Shown here piece by piece: positions 43,978 to 55,026 of a stretch of DNA of 64,000 bases. The DNA comes from Rathayibacter agropyri (GTDB lineage Bacteria > Actinomycetota > Actinomycetes > Actinomycetales > Microbacteriaceae): the NCBI RefSeq assembly GCF_013249015.1, contig NZ_JABRPL010000001.1:916318-980317 (forward strand), written 5' to 3'. A program made the translations under genes and the position numbers. Under the pieces are notes generated by a model. That model was not told the DNA's origin, searched no databases, and saw only the letters and a program-made list of their open reading frames with translations. The stretch's first letter is position 1. Every line of letters starts with the position of its first letter.

Positions 43978-44964
43978 GGGGCGAGGGACCAGGATTCTAT
44001 TTCCCTTCCGCTCGTCCTACCGTCAGGCAAGAACGTTTGGTTGGTTCCGCCGCGATACAGTTCACCAGTTGCACTACGCTGTCGCGCCGCTTCCAACGTG
44101 GCTTGAAAGGCCAGCCGGGAGTTCAGCAGAGAAACCTGTGTTCAGTATATTGCGATCACCCGTGGACCACACTGGCGGAAGGGCCTTCTCAGCGCGCACC
44201 ACGCTGACACTCAAGGGCGCATCTGTTGACCACCAATTGCCCGTGCGGGAACCATTGACGTCTCCTGCCCGGAACATCACCGTCGGTTCCGTCGTATACC
44301 GAGACCGATAGATCCAGTTATCGAAACACTTCATTTCCTCGACCGATAGCCAGGGAGGCATGTTCGCCGTGATCCCCGCCGTGGCCGCGCCGATCAGCGC
44401 GTTTTCCGTGCCTGCCGCGAGGAGACCCTCAGGCGTATACGGCCCCGGCTCCGCCACATACGCGCGCGCTCCATCAAACGCGCCCTCAGCCGCACCACTC
44501 GCAGCAGCGCCAACCGTCCGCGGCATAATAGTCGACGCCGCGCATTCTGAGACCATCCGCCCGCCGGGGTCGTACGCCCAGGAGGTGACCACGTCGCCGC
44601 GGGCCTCGACGAGCTGGCACGCCTCGCCATAGCGGTACTCCACCGCCCCCTCGTCACTACGGACCCGTGCAAGCCGCCCCTCGCTGTCGCGATCGAGGAC
44701 GGTAACGCGCCCTCGGTCGACGTGTTCGATGAGGAAACCATCGCGGTACCGCCACGTGTGCCGGCCACCGCCGACCGACGACGATGCGATCCGCCCAGCG
44801 GGGTCGTAGGAGAATTCGGCACGGCCGAGAAGCGGGTGTTCGATCGCGACGACTCTGCCCGCGGCGTCCCGTTCGTAGCGCGTCGCGGTGCCGTCGGGCC
44901 CGACGACGGCGGTGCGGACGCCGTCGGCGTCCTACTCCCACGCCAGGTTGTCGCGAACGGGACC
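43974..44964 (-). pseudogene. degraded Rhs/YD-repeat toxin C-terminal fragment
   Basis: A minus-strand frame carries about six YD-type repeats (TRYERDAAGRV, AEFSYDPAGRI, TSWAYDPGGRM and others), a short Ala/Gly-rich segment, then a variable domain from about 44500 down. There is an in-frame TAG at 44932-44934 within LAWE-DADG, where TGG would be expected. At 44074 the frame ends in TAG, but the +1 frame continues with ELYRGGTNQTF to a TGA at 43974, which looks like the natural end. There is no start region and no thousand-residue shell, so this is a remnant or a silent exchange cassette. The variable domain (FRAGD, then GNWWST) could be ADP-ribosyltransferase-like, which is only a guess. Confidence 0.7.
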
Positions 44965-45027
44965 TCCTCCTCGATTGCACCCAGATCCCGTACCGCCACC
45001 TCTCCCTACCGTGAACAGTCAGAAGGC

Positions 45028-45064
45028 GTCCCGCCCCTGCGCAAGGTGAGCGCAGGAGCGGGAC
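45028..45064 (-). terminator. hairpin after the WXG100 gene
   Basis: A 15-bp stem with one mismatch (45028-45042 / 45050-45064) and a 7-base loop begins 6 bases past the WXG100 stop codon. It separates that gene from the toxin remnant downstream. Confidence 0.7.
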
Positions 45065-45070
45065 GGTCGG

Positions 45071-45352
45071 TCAGCTTCCGCCGCCGGCGGCGAAGATGTT
45101 CTGCGAGATCGTCGCCAGCTGACCGCGCAGCTCCTCGAGTTCCTGCTTGGCCTTCTCCAGCGCCGACTTAGTCTCGGGCCAGGTCGAGGACCGGAACTGC
45201 GACGCCAGCGGACCATCCCAAACGTTGGGGTCGGACAGCGTCCGCCCCTGCGCGTCCAGCTGGCTGATCTGATCCGTTAGACCGCCGTTGATGATCGACT
45301 GCATCTGCTGGATCGCCGACTTGGCCTCTTCTGTTGAGAGAACACGAGACAT
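45071..45352 (-). CDS. WXG100-family secretion substrate
   Basis: A 93-residue, all-helical small protein. The central turn NVWDGPLA carries the W-x-G signature between two long helices, and the second helix has regular heptads (ETKSALEKAKQELEELRGQ). The size and layout are those of ESAT-6-like proteins exported by type VII systems. The start at 45352 has a purine-rich AAGAAGGG site about 9 bases upstream. It lies behind the kinase gene and 2 kb from the EssC-like ATPase. No partner WXG100 gene is adjacent, so it may form a homodimer. Confidence 0.85.
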   Translation of the reverse strand: MSRVLSTEEAKSAIQQMQSIINGGLTDQISQLDAQGRTLSDPNVWDGPLASQFRSSTWPETKSALEKAKQELEELRGQLATISQNIFAAGGGS

Positions 45353-45374
45353 GAACCACACCCTTCTTCCCAGT

Positions 45375-45420
45375 GCGGACGGGACCATCCCGTCCGCTCC
45401 CCCGCGGGTGAATCACCCGC
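45375..45420 (-). promoter_or_regulatory. twin hairpins before the WXG100 gene
   Basis: Two perfect inverted repeats lie head to tail: 45375-45384 / 45388-45397 (10-bp arms) and 45404-45411 / 45413-45420 (8-bp arms). The nearer one ends about 23 bases before the WXG100 ATG. They could terminate the kinase transcript or set the 5' structure of the WXG100 message. Confidence 0.55.
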
Positions 45421-45508
45421 TGAGAATGTCTCGTAAGCGTATGGCCCGAAATTGCTCAACCGTCGTTTTGCGCCAGCCATCCCGCGCCAGTGGCGCACGA
45501 CGAGGGTC

Positions 45509-47452
45509 TCAGTCGCGCGTCGTGATCGCGAAAGGACTGCTCGTGAGGTCGGAGAAGGCGCCCACCCGCGCTCGTAGCTCACAGGAGGGGGTGACCGACA
45601 GGGCAGTCACGGTCAGGCCGTCGGAGGACACGGCGACGGCGCCACCGCACCCGTCACTGAGCCGAACTCCGCTCACGCCACCGGCGACCGCGTCGAGCAT
45701 GCTGCTGGCGCGGCCCGCGGAGGGAGCGACGAGCAGCGGGTTCACAGGGTCCGCTCCATTTGGCCACACGGGCACAAGCGTCACCGGCAGCGGGGTCTGG
45801 CTGACCGTACGGGCCGGGGTCTCGATGCGGATATCGCGGAGGCGCTGCACTGGGTAGGCCGTCCCCGCGACGGCAGGATCGGAGACGGCCGTCGACGTCG
45901 CTGCTGACGCACGGCGAAGCCAGGCGTCCAGAGCGGCCTTGTCGCCCACGGGCACCGCGACAGTGGCGGTCACCACGACGGTCCCCTGCGCCGGGATGTC
46001 GAGCCCGGTCAGGTTCCAGCCGCAGGCGACTCCGACCCCCGTCACGCTCGGCTGGTTGCGCACACCCACCGCTCCGGACCAGGTAACGGCGGGGCAGGTC
46101 GCAGCGTCGTCGATGCCCGGCAGGACCTCGAGGAATGCCCCGCTGAGGGGTGCACTCTGCGCGGAGTAGGAGAGCTCGACGACGAGCGACTGCCTCTGCG
46201 GATCCCAGGACGCCGAGCGCGAGATCCCGAGGCCGGTGGGGAGCGGTCTGTCCTGCTGCTGCGCCGAGAACGCGGCCATCGATGATCCGCTCGGTAGGTC
46301 CTCTCCCCGCGGGAGGATCGCCACGACGACGGCCCCCACGAGGAGGGCCGCAGCGCCGACAGCGGCGGCGATCATTCGCGGGTCGAACCGCCGCCGAGTC
46401 GCAGCCACGGGCACAGGCGCCGCCGCTGCACGCAGCTCGCGCCGCGGCCGTGAGCGTAGGACCGTCGCCTGGGCGGACGGACCCAGCTCAGGCGCGGGCC
46501 CCTCCTCGGCGACCGGGACCGACTCGACCTCCGGTCCGGGGTGTGCGCCGCGCAGCACCGTCGCGGGACGCGCCACCTCCTCGAAGGTCGGCACATCAGC
46601 AGCGCGGGTGAGCGCGGGAACGCCTGCGAGTCCGGCGACGAGACCGCGCAGGATCCCGGACGCCTCCGCCGCGGTGGGCCGTCCCGAGGGGTCCTTTGCG
46701 AGCATGCGGTTGAGGATGGCCCCGACGCTGGGCGGGACGTCGATCGGAGGCGGCAGCATCGAGACGTGCCGGTATGCCACCGCGAAGTCGTTGCCGATCC
46801 CGGCGAACGGCGTGCGTCCAGAGAGCAGCTCGTAGAGCAGGATGCCGGTGGAGTACACATCGCTGGGCGGACCGGTCTCGCCCGTCGCGAGCATCTCGGG
46901 CGACAGATACTCGGGCGTGCCGATGATGCCCGTCGTCGCCCGAGGGCCTTCTGCGACGACGTGCGCGATACCGAAGTCGGAGACGCGGACTGCCTCGCCG
47001 AGGTCGGGCACCTCCCGCGCGAGCAGGACGTTGTCGGGCTTCACGTCGCGATGCACCGTGCCAATGGCATGAGCGGCGGCAAGAGCATCGAGGATGGAAG
47101 CGGTCGCCGCGACGGCTCGGCCGGCGGCGAGCGGCCCTTCAGCGTTCAGCAGGTCGCGGAGCGAGCCCCCACCGACCAATTCCATCACGATCGCGAGCGT
47201 GTCGCCCTCGACGACCAGGTCGCGAACCGCGACCACCCGCGGATGCCGCAGCCGCGTCAGGACCGAGCGCTCGCGGACGAACCGCTCGACGAGCCCGGTG
47301 TCTTGGGTGTGCTCACGCCGGAGGAGCTTCGCGGCGAGCTCGGACCCCTCGCGCACGTCGCGTACACGCCACACCTCGCCGGCCGCTCCGGCTCCGAGCC
47401 GATCGAGCAGTCGGTATCGCGCACCGAGGGCGTCCCCCACGTCCTCAGCCAC
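45509..47452 (-). CDS. membrane serine/threonine protein kinase
   Basis: A 647-residue PknB-type kinase. The catalytic domain (residues 12-275) is complete: glycine loop LGAGAAGEV, Lys42, HRDVKPDN with Asp136, DFG at 159-161, GTPEYLSPE. A Pro/Arg-rich linker leads to one membrane helix (about 355-378), and a 265-residue extracytoplasmic domain of unknown family follows, without PASTA repeats. It lies upstream of the WXG100 gene and faces the EssC-like operon; the FHA domain there is a plausible target. In T7SSb the kinase-fold subunit EssB is catalytically dead, whereas this one has all active residues. Confidence 0.9.
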   Translation of the reverse strand: MAEDVGDALGARYRLLDRLGAGAAGEVWRVRDVREGSELAAKLLRREHTQDTGLVERFVRERSVLTRLRHPRVVAVRDLVVEGDTLAIVMELVGGGSLRDLLNAEGPLAAGRAVAATASILDALAAAHAIGTVHRDVKPDNVLLAREVPDLGEAVRVSDFGIAHVVAEGPRATTGIIGTPEYLSPEMLATGETGPPSDVYSTGILLYELLSGRTPFAGIGNDFAVAYRHVSMLPPPIDVPPSVGAILNRMLAKDPSGRPTAAEASGILRGLVAGLAGVPALTRAADVPTFEEVARPATVLRGAHPGPEVESVPVAEEGPAPELGPSAQATVLRSRPRRELRAAAAPVPVAATRRRFDPRMIAAAVGAAALLVGAVVVAILPRGEDLPSGSSMAAFSAQQQDRPLPTGLGISRSASWDPQRQSLVVELSYSAQSAPLSGAFLEVLPGIDDAATCPAVTWSGAVGVRNQPSVTGVGVACGWNLTGLDIPAQGTVVVTATVAVPVGDKAALDAWLRRASAATSTAVSDPAVAGTAYPVQRLRDIRIETPARTVSQTPLPVTLVPVWPNGADPVNPLLVAPSAGRASSMLDAVAGGVSGVRLSDGCGGAVAVSSDGLTVTALSVTPSCELRARVGAFSDLTSSPFAITTRD

Positions 47453-47529
47453 GCCATCCTCCGATCCGAGATTCCATCGATTTCGAAGGAGATCGTATCG
47501 GGTGCGGGCGCCAAAAATGCTGCGCAGGC

Positions 47530-47772
47530 GCGGCGCTGTGAGAAGCCCTCCGGGAAGCGCGGCGCATGATCAGCGCTCAGCGCCTCCAGCTCGTCCTCGC
47601 CGAGCGTGGGAGTGACCGAGGCCACGGCGTCCTCCAGACGCTCCATCCTGGTGGCGCCCGCGAGGGGCGCGGTGACCGCCTCCTGCTGCCGCACCCAGGC
47701 AAGTGCCACCTGCGCGCGGGAGACACCGTGCTGGCCGGCGACCCGCGCCACGACCCGAGCAGGAGGAGTCGC
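47530..47772 (-). pseudogene. aldo/keto reductase C-terminal fragment
   Basis: The frame reads ARVVARVAGQHGVSRAQVALAW, then TAPLAGATRMERLEDAVASV and TLGEDELEALS, which is the last 80 residues of an aldo/keto reductase. There is no N-terminal barrel: the similarity begins right at the stop codon of the upstream membrane gene and runs on towards the kinase start. It is therefore a 5'-deleted remnant, at the edge of the secretion locus. Confidence 0.75.
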
Positions 47773-48212
47773 TAGCTGAGGTCGGGATCGCGGCGGGTCA
47801 CCGCGACGACGCTCGGGAGGAAGAGCGTCACGGCCGCGACGAGCGCAGGCGCCAGCAGCGCCCAGCCGATGTCGGGCACCGCGTACTGTCCCTGGAAGGC
47901 GCCGAGGGCGACGGCCATCACCACCAGTTGCATCGTGAGCGCCGACCCGCGCATCCAGCCGCGGCGCCGCACTGCACCGAGAGTGGTGGCGGCCGCCCAG
48001 CCGAGCGCAATCAGAGCGAGCACGACGATGGCGATCCCACCACCGATCGTGTCCGCCGCGGTCGTCAGCAACTCGATCAGGAGCCAGGCCGCGAGCGCGG
48101 CGACGGCAAGCGTTTCGAGCACGAGGACCGCGATCAGGACGAGGAGCCCGACCGGTCTGGATCCGGTGGAGCGAGGTCCGCGCGATCTGTTTGCCTCAGC
48201 GGTCACAGCCAC
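47772..48212 (-). CDS. small four-helix membrane protein
   Basis: A 146-residue protein with a basic 20-residue N-terminus and four membrane helices (about 22-50, 58-80, 92-112, 117-138). No family recognised. The start is a GTG at 48212. The stop codon touches the aldo/keto reductase remnant. It is divergent from whiB1, with a 380-bp gap. Confidence 0.65.
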   Translation of the reverse strand: MAVTAEANRSRGPRSTGSRPVGLLVLIAVLVLETLAVAALAAWLLIELLTTAADTIGGGIAIVVLALIALGWAAATTLGAVRRRGWMRGSALTMQLVVMAVALGAFQGQYAVPDIGWALLAPALVAAVTLFLPSVVAVTRRDPDLS

Positions 48213-48593
48213 ATCCCATGCAAATCTCTTGATTCGGACTCATCCTCGTGACAGGCTAGTCCAGTTCGTTTCACCGCTCACAGGGTCGTGGGTTTCCGTC
48301 AATGTGAGCATCCGATCCCCACCGTGTCGAGAGGCACGGGGCGCGTCGGATGGCCAACTCTGGAACCGGTGGCCGGCGCAGTGCTTCGCACCGTGCCGTG
48401 CGCACCGGGCTTGAACCGATCGCCGACCCGACCACCACCCCGAAACACTCCGCGCCCTCGCGTGGAGTCTCGTGGCGTGCGCCGGTGAAGGCGTGAGGTC
48501 CAGATACAGGTCGTGATCGTCGGCGTGAATCGATCATCCCACCCGAACACTGCGTGGTTCCTCCACGCACGCCTGCACACAAGGAGCACCCGC
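48213..48593. promoter_or_regulatory. divergent intergenic region before whiB1
   Basis: About 380 bases without a gene, between the small membrane-protein gene and whiB1. It must hold both promoters. A 6-bp hairpin (GCGTGG / CCACGC, 48552-48568) lies in the whiB1 leader, and TTGAAC near 48411 could be a -35 element, but I cannot pair it with a confident -10. M. tuberculosis whiB1 is controlled by the cAMP receptor protein; I see no clear TGTGA-TCACA site here. Confidence 0.4.
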
Positions 48594-48842
48594 ATGGACT
48601 GGCGCGACAAAGCCGCTTGCCTCACCGCAGACCCCGAGCTCTTCTTTCCGGTCGGCAACACCGGACCGGCGGTCGACCAGATCGAGAAGGCGAAGTCGGT
48701 GTGTGCTCGCTGCACCGTCACTGAGGTCTGTCTCCAGTACGCCCTTGAAACCGGCCAGGATTCGGGCGTGTGGGGTGGGCTCAGCGAGGACGAGCGCCGC
48801 GCCCTGAAGCGTCGTGCCGCGCGCGCCCGCCGCGCCTCTTAG
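48594..48842 (+). CDS. whiB1: WhiB1-type iron-sulfur regulator
   Basis: An 82-residue WhiB-family protein. The four cluster cysteines are Cys9, Cys37, Cys40 and Cys46, which fits a [4Fe-4S] site. GVWGG is at 58-62, and the basic tail RRALKRRAARARR follows. MDWRDKAAC and DPELFFPVGN match WhiB1 closely. WhiB1 is an essential nitric-oxide-responsive regulator in mycobacteria that binds the primary sigma factor. The start at 48594 has AAGGAG 7 bases upstream. It neighbours pdtaS, as in M. tuberculosis. Confidence 0.95.
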   Translation: MDWRDKAACLTADPELFFPVGNTGPAVDQIEKAKSVCARCTVTEVCLQYALETGQDSGVWGGLSEDERRALKRRAARARRAS

Positions 48843-48957
48843 TCACTCGCGGCCGCTCGGCAGTCCGACGATCCGGCCCCCGTCCGCCTCCTGGCGACGG
48901 GGGTCTCGTCGTCCCGAGGGGCCTGCGTCGGCCGCTCCCCCGCGCGTCGCGGCGCCC

Positions 48958-50457
48958 TCAGGAGCGGTCACGCTCCAGCCAGCGCAGCGGCATCTCGATG
49001 GTGACCTCGGTGCCCCGACCGACCAGCGTGTGCCAGTCGATCGTGCCGCCCAGCTCGCCCTGGATCAGGGTGCGGACGATCTGCGTCCCGAGACCGGAAC
49101 CGACTTTGCCCTCGGGCAGTCCGACTCCGGTATCGCGCACCTTCACCGTCAGCTCGTCGTCGCCGCGCGTCGCGACGATCTCGACATCGCCCTCGCGGCC
49201 GGCCAAACCGTGCTCGACGGCGTTAGTGACGAGTTCGGTCAGGGCCAGGGCGAGCGGAGTCGCGTATTCGCTGGGCAAGTTGCCGAAGCTCCCGCTCAGC
49301 TTGGGGTGCACCGTCGTGTTGTGCGTCGAAGCGACTTCGGCGATCAGCAGCAGGACCCGATCGAACACCTGGTCGAAGTCAACGTCCTGATTGAGGCCCT
49401 CTGAAAGCGTGTCGTGCACGACCGCGATGGCGGCGACACGGCGCATTGCCTGCGTCAGCGCTTCGCGGGCGAGGTCTGAGTGGGTGCGACGCGCCTGAAT
49501 CCGCAGTAGCGACGCCACGGTTTGCAGGTTGTTCTTCACGCGGTGGTGAATCTCGCGAATCGTCGCGTCTTTCGTAATCAGCTCGCGCTCCTGGTGCCGC
49601 AGCTCGGTCACGTCCCGGCAGAGCACGACGGCGCCAACGCGCTCGCCCCGGTCGCGAATCGGGATCGCGCGCAGTGAGATTGTCACACCGCGGGTCTCGA
49701 TGTCGGTACGCCAGGGCGCCCGCCCGGTGACCACGAGCGGAAGTGACTCGTCGATGACGAGCTTGCCGGTGAGGAGCGCCGTGGTGACCTCGGCGAGCGA
49801 CTCGCCCTCGAGTTCGTCCGCGAAACCGATGCGGTTGAACGCCGACAGGGCGTTGGGGCTGGCGAAGGTGGTGATGCCGTCGACGTCGAGGCGGATCAGC
49901 CCGTCCGAAGCACGGGGAGCCCCGCGACGAGGGCCGGTTGGGGCGCCGAGATCAGGGAAATCGCCCGACGCAATCATGGAAAAAAGATCGTTCGCGCAAT
50001 CGTTGAAAGTCAGCTCCTGGCGACTCGGAGTGCGGGTCTCGCTGAGATTGGTGTGTCGCGTGACGACGGCGATTGGCCGATCGGTGGTCGCGCCGTCGGT
50101 GGCGCCGAGCCGGCGCAGGACCGGTACGGCACGCACGCGGGTGGGCGTCTCCTCGAACCAGTCGGGTGCGGAGGTGTCGACAATGCGCGCGGTCTCATAT
50201 GCCTCGACCACCTGGGCGCGCCACTCCGACTTGATCCGCTGCCCCACGAAGTCGCGGTAAAAGAGGGTCGCCGCGCTGGACGGGCGAGCGTGCGCGACAG
50301 CCACGAAACTCTCGTCGGCCGTCGGTACCCACAGCACGATGTCGGCGAATGCGAGGTCGGCGAGAAGCTGCAGATCGCCGACCAGCAGGTGCAGCCATTC
50401 CACATCCGCTTCGTCGGAGCGGCCGTGGGAGAGGACGAGATCGCTGAGGGTCGACAC
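48958..50457 (-). CDS. pdtaS: PdtaS-type cytosolic histidine kinase
   Basis: A 499-residue soluble sensor kinase with GAF (about 1-150), PAS (about 185-285), HisKA_2 and HATPase domains. The phospho-acceptor region IREIHHRVKNNLQTVASLLR has the His near 303, ELVTNAVEHG is the N-box, and DTGVGLP is the G1 box. The matching M. tuberculosis PdtaS is 501 residues and signals to the antiterminator PdtaR. No pdtaR-like ANTAR gene is in this window. There is no membrane segment. The start is a GTG. Confidence 0.93.
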   Translation of the reverse strand: MSTLSDLVLSHGRSDEADVEWLHLLVGDLQLLADLAFADIVLWVPTADESFVAVAHARPSSAATLFYRDFVGQRIKSEWRAQVVEAYETARIVDTSAPDWFEETPTRVRAVPVLRRLGATDGATTDRPIAVVTRHTNLSETRTPSRQELTFNDCANDLFSMIASGDFPDLGAPTGPRRGAPRASDGLIRLDVDGITTFASPNALSAFNRIGFADELEGESLAEVTTALLTGKLVIDESLPLVVTGRAPWRTDIETRGVTISLRAIPIRDRGERVGAVVLCRDVTELRHQERELITKDATIREIHHRVKNNLQTVASLLRIQARRTHSDLAREALTQAMRRVAAIAVVHDTLSEGLNQDVDFDQVFDRVLLLIAEVASTHNTTVHPKLSGSFGNLPSEYATPLALALTELVTNAVEHGLAGREGDVEIVATRGDDELTVKVRDTGVGLPEGKVGSGLGTQIVRTLIQGELGGTIDWHTLVGRGTEVTIEMPLRWLERDRS

Positions 50458-50683
50458 CCGACAAGCCTAGGCCGCTGCTTGACGACCAGACGCGGCCGGG
50501 CACACCGCACTGGTGCGCAGCGTGCCGGGTTATCCACAGACTGGCGCCGAGACCCCTTTGAGCTTACCTCGACTGCTTCGATGGGGCCATCCCTGCGCGC
50601 TTGGCCCGAGCGCGCTCCACCCTGTCGAGCCGAGAGGTGACCCGAACCCATGAGTCGCTCGCCCTGCCACTGGATCACACCGA

Positions 50684-51139
50684 ATGAGCCTCCCACTCCA
50701 CGCCTTCGACTACCGCACCCTGCCGTTCGACCCGGCCCCGCCCGACGAAAAAGCCCCGGTGGAGGCCTTTTTCGCGGCGCAGCCTGCGACCCGGGACCAA
50801 CTGCCCGACCCAGAGCCGCTCCTCGCTCGGCTCACCCTGGTCGTGCTCGAGATCCTCGAGGGCTCGCGCGAGATCGACCAGATCGCCCGCTGGCTGACCG
50901 ACGAGGTGTACCACCATCTGCAGAAGCGTGTCGTGCTCTCGGCGCGCTCACGGAGCCTGAAGCGCCGCACAGGGCAGCGGATCCCCTTCACGGTCGGCCG
51001 CGTGGTGATCACCGAGCCCCGAGACGGCGTCGTCGAAGGAGTGGTGATGGTGCACACCCGCGTGCGCACACGAGCCGTTGCCATCCGCCTCGAGGGCATG
51101 GACGCCCGCTGGCGCGCGACCGCGATCAACGTGCTGTGA
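50684..51139 (+). CDS. Rv3235-family protein
   Basis: A 151-residue protein of unknown function of the Rv3235 family, normally found near secA in actinobacteria. An N-terminal Pro/Asp-rich tail (1-40) precedes a mixed alpha/beta domain with LARLTLVVLEILEGSRE, then RIPFTVGRVVITEP and GVVMVHTRVRTRAVAIRLEG. There is no catalytic motif or membrane helix. It converges on secA, and a long palindrome lies between them. Confidence 0.75.
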   Translation: MSLPLHAFDYRTLPFDPAPPDEKAPVEAFFAAQPATRDQLPDPEPLLARLTLVVLEILEGSREIDQIARWLTDEVYHHLQKRVVLSARSRSLKRRTGQRIPFTVGRVVITEPRDGVVEGVVMVHTRVRTRAVAIRLEGMDARWRATAINVL

Positions 51140-51189
51140 ACGCGGGCATAACGGCGCGCGTGCGCGAGCAGCACTAACGGGCACCAGCG

Positions 51190-51239
51190 CACGACGACAC
51201 CCTGGCTCCCGCGGCCGCGGGAGCCAGGGTGTCGTCGTG
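51190..51239. terminator. 50-bp perfect palindrome between convergent genes
   Basis: Bases 51190-51239 read the same on both strands around a central GCGGCCGC: arms of 25 bp with no mismatch and no spacer. It sits between the Rv3235-like gene and secA, which converge. In RNA it would form an extremely stable hairpin from either direction, hence a bidirectional terminator. Confidence 0.8.
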
Positions 51240-51247
51240 GCGGAATG

Positions 51248-54049
<2,802 letters not shown>

Positions 54050-54193
54050 GGGGTACTCCAAATAAGTAGAAGACTGAAGCCGCGCGCCGGAGCGCGGACC
54101 GCGACCAGCCTAGCCGGGGCCGGCTGTGGTCGGCCCGGGCATCGTGTCCGCCCTGGGCGGACTCCCGGCCTGCTCAGAGAACGCAGACGCGCA

Positions 54194-54224
54194 GGGGCCC
54201 CGATGCTCGCAGCACCGGGGCCCC
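54194..54224 (-). terminator. hairpin after hpf
   Basis: A stem of about 14 bp (GGGGCCCCG / CGGGGCCCC plus inner pairs) around a 3-base loop lies 14 bases past the hpf stop codon, before secA. Confidence 0.75.
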
Positions 54225-54237
54225 TTGTGCGCGTCGA

Positions 54238-54924
54238 TCAGCCGGCGGCCTGCTCGGCCACCTCGTCCGCCTCGTCGCCCAGCCCGATCACGCCGTAATC
54301 CCAGCCTTTGCGGCGGTAGACGACGCTCGGTCGACCCGTCTCGGAGTCGATGAAGAGGTAGAAGTCGTGCCCCACGAGTTCCATGTAGTCGACGGCATCG
54401 TCGACCGTCATCGACACCGAGGCGAAGACCTTCTTGCGGATGACGACGGGGCAGTACGGCTCCTCGACTTCGTCCTCCACCGGCTCCGGCTCTGCCGCCT
54501 GTACGGGGACGACACCGGCGCTGAGCTGCTCGAGCACCGCGGCATCGGCGGGCTGAATGGCAACGACGCTGAAGTCGTCGGCGGCAGCGTCGCGGAGCGA
54601 GGTCGGCCGATGCTGGCCGCGATGGACCTTCCTCCGGTCTTTGGCTCGTCGCACACGTTCGAGGAGACGTCCGATGGCGATGTCGAATGCGGCGTACTTA
54701 TCGGCTCCGCTTGCCTCGGCCCGTACGACGGGCCCCTTCCCGATCAGCGTGAGCTCCACTCGGTCGCCGCCGCTTGCGCCCTTGCCCTCGGCATGGCGAC
54801 TCGCCTTGATCTCGAGTGCGAGAGCACGATCGGCGAGGTGCGCCACCTTGTCCGACTTCTCCGTCGCGTACGCGCGGAAGCGATCGGTGATGTCGATGTT
54901 GCGTCCTGTGATGTCGATGTCCAT
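54238..54924 (-). CDS. hpf: ribosome hibernation promoting factor, long form
   Basis: A 228-residue long-form HPF. The N-terminal domain (1-100) binds the 30S decoding region (MDIDITGRNIDIT, then LALEIKASRHAEG). A linker near 100-165 leads to the dimerisation domain (VIRKKVFASVSMTVDDAVDYMELVGHDFYLF, about 171-201), which forms 100S ribosomes. GGAGG before the ATG fixes the start. It lies between comF and secA, the usual actinobacterial order. Confidence 0.95.
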   Translation of the reverse strand: MDIDITGRNIDITDRFRAYATEKSDKVAHLADRALALEIKASRHAEGKGASGGDRVELTLIGKGPVVRAEASGADKYAAFDIAIGRLLERVRRAKDRRKVHRGQHRPTSLRDAAADDFSVVAIQPADAAVLEQLSAGVVPVQAAEPEPVEDEVEEPYCPVVIRKKVFASVSMTVDDAVDYMELVGHDFYLFIDSETGRPSVVYRRKGWDYGVIGLGDEADEVAEQAAG

Positions 54925-55026
54925 GACAACCTCCCAGTCGAGTCCGGCGTGCCGCCTTGCTCCGGGGCGGACCGTTCACGCCGTGCCCCCACCGTAGACC
55001 CCGGGCACCGGATCGTCACCGGGTGT

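Noticed and set aside
44394-44999. A 201-residue minus-strand frame overlapping the YD repeats
   Set aside because: It is out of frame with the YD repeats and serine/arginine-rich; the YD-repeat frame, although interrupted, has clear family motifs.
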